NCBI GenBank assembly: GCA_021325235.1
Contig: JAJPHN010000029.1
Coordinates: forward strand, 1-64,000
Length of the DNA stretch: 64,000 bases
DNA from: Terriglobia bacterium
GTDB taxonomy: Bacteria > Acidobacteriota > Terriglobia > Bryobacterales > Bryobacteraceae
Direction of reading: 5' to 3'
Under the pieces are notes generated by a model, which saw nothing but the letters and a program-made list of their open reading frames with translations, was not told the DNA's origin and ran no database searches. A program made the translations under genes and the position numbers. This document shows, piece by piece, positions 63,192 to 64,000 of this stretch. Positions within the stretch are counted from its first letter, which is position 1; every line of letters starts with the position of its first letter.

Positions 63192-63974
63192 TCAGCGCGT
63201 ATCAGCGATCAGCCAGGTGCCCCCACGTTTGACCAGAACATAAGTCATGTGCACGCCAGGACTCTGCTTTTCCGTGCCGTCTTCGAAGACCTGATCCACG
63301 CGGTGCAGGCATTCGACCATAGCGCGATCGCCCTCGATTTTGGGTGCGCTCACGGGATGAATCTGCATCTGAATCGAGCGCGCGGCCGCCAGCTCTTCTT
63401 TGAGCGTCCGGCGCGCCAGCCCGGGCCGCAGTGCGCGGATATCGTCCAGGTCTTTCGCGTTCCAGGCGCGCGAATATTTCGCCAGAACAGCGATCACGGC
63501 CTGCTCCTCCTCGGCCCTCTTCGCGCTGGCCAGCGCTGCGGACGTTCGCCGCGCGTCTACTGCGATTGCCGGGACGTTGCGAGCCGTCTCGATGACTGGG
63601 CGATCCGGCAGCAGGTTCGAGGCGCTCTCCGCGACGGAGGTATTTGCGCCGAGGATCGAGCTTACAAACTCGCTCTGGGAATTAGCGCCCGCATCTTTCA
63701 GCGATTCCGCTTTTGCTTCAAACCGCCGAACGCTGGGCTGCGGCTGATCCGGGCCGGCTTTGAACAGGGGAACATGCACCACGGTCGGCGCGATCGCGAT
63801 GTGCACACGCGTCTGACTGACCGCTTGCGCTGATTCGGGCGCATTACGGCTGGCGCTGGCGGCTGTAACGATCAGGGGCGACGAGGTGGCCCGCAAGCGA
63901 GTGATGAGCACGAGCGTTGCCGCGAAAGCAACCGCGAAGGTGGCCCAGAAAAGAGTTCGTGTCGCTCGCTGCAC
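63192..63974 (-). CDS. Membrane-anchored protein with NTF2/DUF4440-like domain (possibly partial)
   Basis: At least 260 residues lie in the window. A membrane helix (LFWATFAVAFAATLVLI) follows a short basic segment. An Ala/Ser-rich linker runs to about residue 150. The last 110 residues look like an SnoaL/DUF4440-type fold (AVIAVLAKYSRAWNAKDLDD, HMTYVLVKRGGTWLIADTR). A GTG at 63974 is a possible start, but the frame stays open to the window edge (64000), so the true start may lie outside. The gene converges with the MPN-TonB gene, 16 bases apart. Confidence 0.7.
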   Translation of the reverse strand: MQRATRTLFWATFAVAFAATLVLITRLRATSSPLIVTAASASRNAPESAQAVSQTRVHIAIAPTVVHVPLFKAGPDQPQPSVRRFEAKAESLKDAGANSQSEFVSSILGANTSVAESASNLLPDRPVIETARNVPAIAVDARRTSAALASAKRAEEEQAVIAVLAKYSRAWNAKDLDDIRALRPGLARRTLKEELAAARSIQMQIHPVSAPKIEGDRAMVECLHRVDQVFEDGTEKQSPGVHMTYVLVKRGGTWLIADTR

Positions 63975-64000
63975 AGCCGGAACGCATGAGAACCGGCCGC

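Overview
The window looks like part of an Acidobacteriota chromosome, probably Bryobacteraceae or Candidatus Solibacter-like. This is an inference from family content, not from a database search. Pointers are a PadR regulator joined to an 865-residue MacB/FtsX-type permease of the acidobacterial duplicated orphan permease kind, a GWxTD-domain protein, a Ser/Thr kinase fused to a beta-propeller, a GH79 enzyme like that of Acidobacterium, a PEP-CTERM sorting tail, and many TTG/GTG starts in GC-rich DNA.

Region 1 (1-16.6 kb) holds the end of tuf and then the S10, spc and alpha ribosomal operons in canonical order (rpsJ to rplQ), with secY, adk, map, infA, rpmJ and rpoA embedded. All genes are on the + strand, closely spaced, and end at a strong hairpin-T terminator at 16560-16595. 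Several ribosomal proteins carry unusual basic or Pro/Ala-rich extensions (S3, L5, S17, L29). A heptamer-based inverted repeat separates rpsK from rpsD.

Region 2 (16.6-26 kb) is accessory: a frameshifted multi-pass membrane (GT-C-like) gene, three secreted glycoside hydrolases (GH79-, GH39- and GH78-like), a MATE exporter, a four-helix membrane protein and a 26-residue membrane peptide. It suggests use of plant or microbial heteropolysaccharides.

Region 3 (26-50 kb) has AlaC-type transaminase, GNAT, AraC and VOC genes; an esterase; a BBP2-like porin; the padR/permease pair divergent from an Hsp70-like gene with overlapping promoters; a minus-strand operon (carboxylesterase, Mut7-C RNase, tgt, methyltransferase, YraN); a toastrack-type lipoprotein; a two-subunit molybdenum aldehyde/isoquinoline-type oxidoreductase; a divergent glycosyltransferase/polysaccharide deacetylase pair; and a transmembrane Ser/Thr kinase with a C-terminal propeller.

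Region 4 (50-64 kb) has a DUF899 protein, a zinc metallopeptidase, an orphan PEP-CTERM tail, a minus-strand operon (GWxTD protein, plugless outer-membrane barrel, redoxin, cytochrome c/copper monooxygenase/TPR protein), a VOC protein, a 980-residue PDZ-membrane-GAF-PAS histidine kinase, and a protein joining a degenerate JAMM/MPN domain to a TonB C-terminus. The + strand shifts from G-rich to C-rich between roughly 42 and 50 kb. No rRNA, tRNA, IS element or CRISPR array was seen, and no gene-free stretch exceeds 300 bases.
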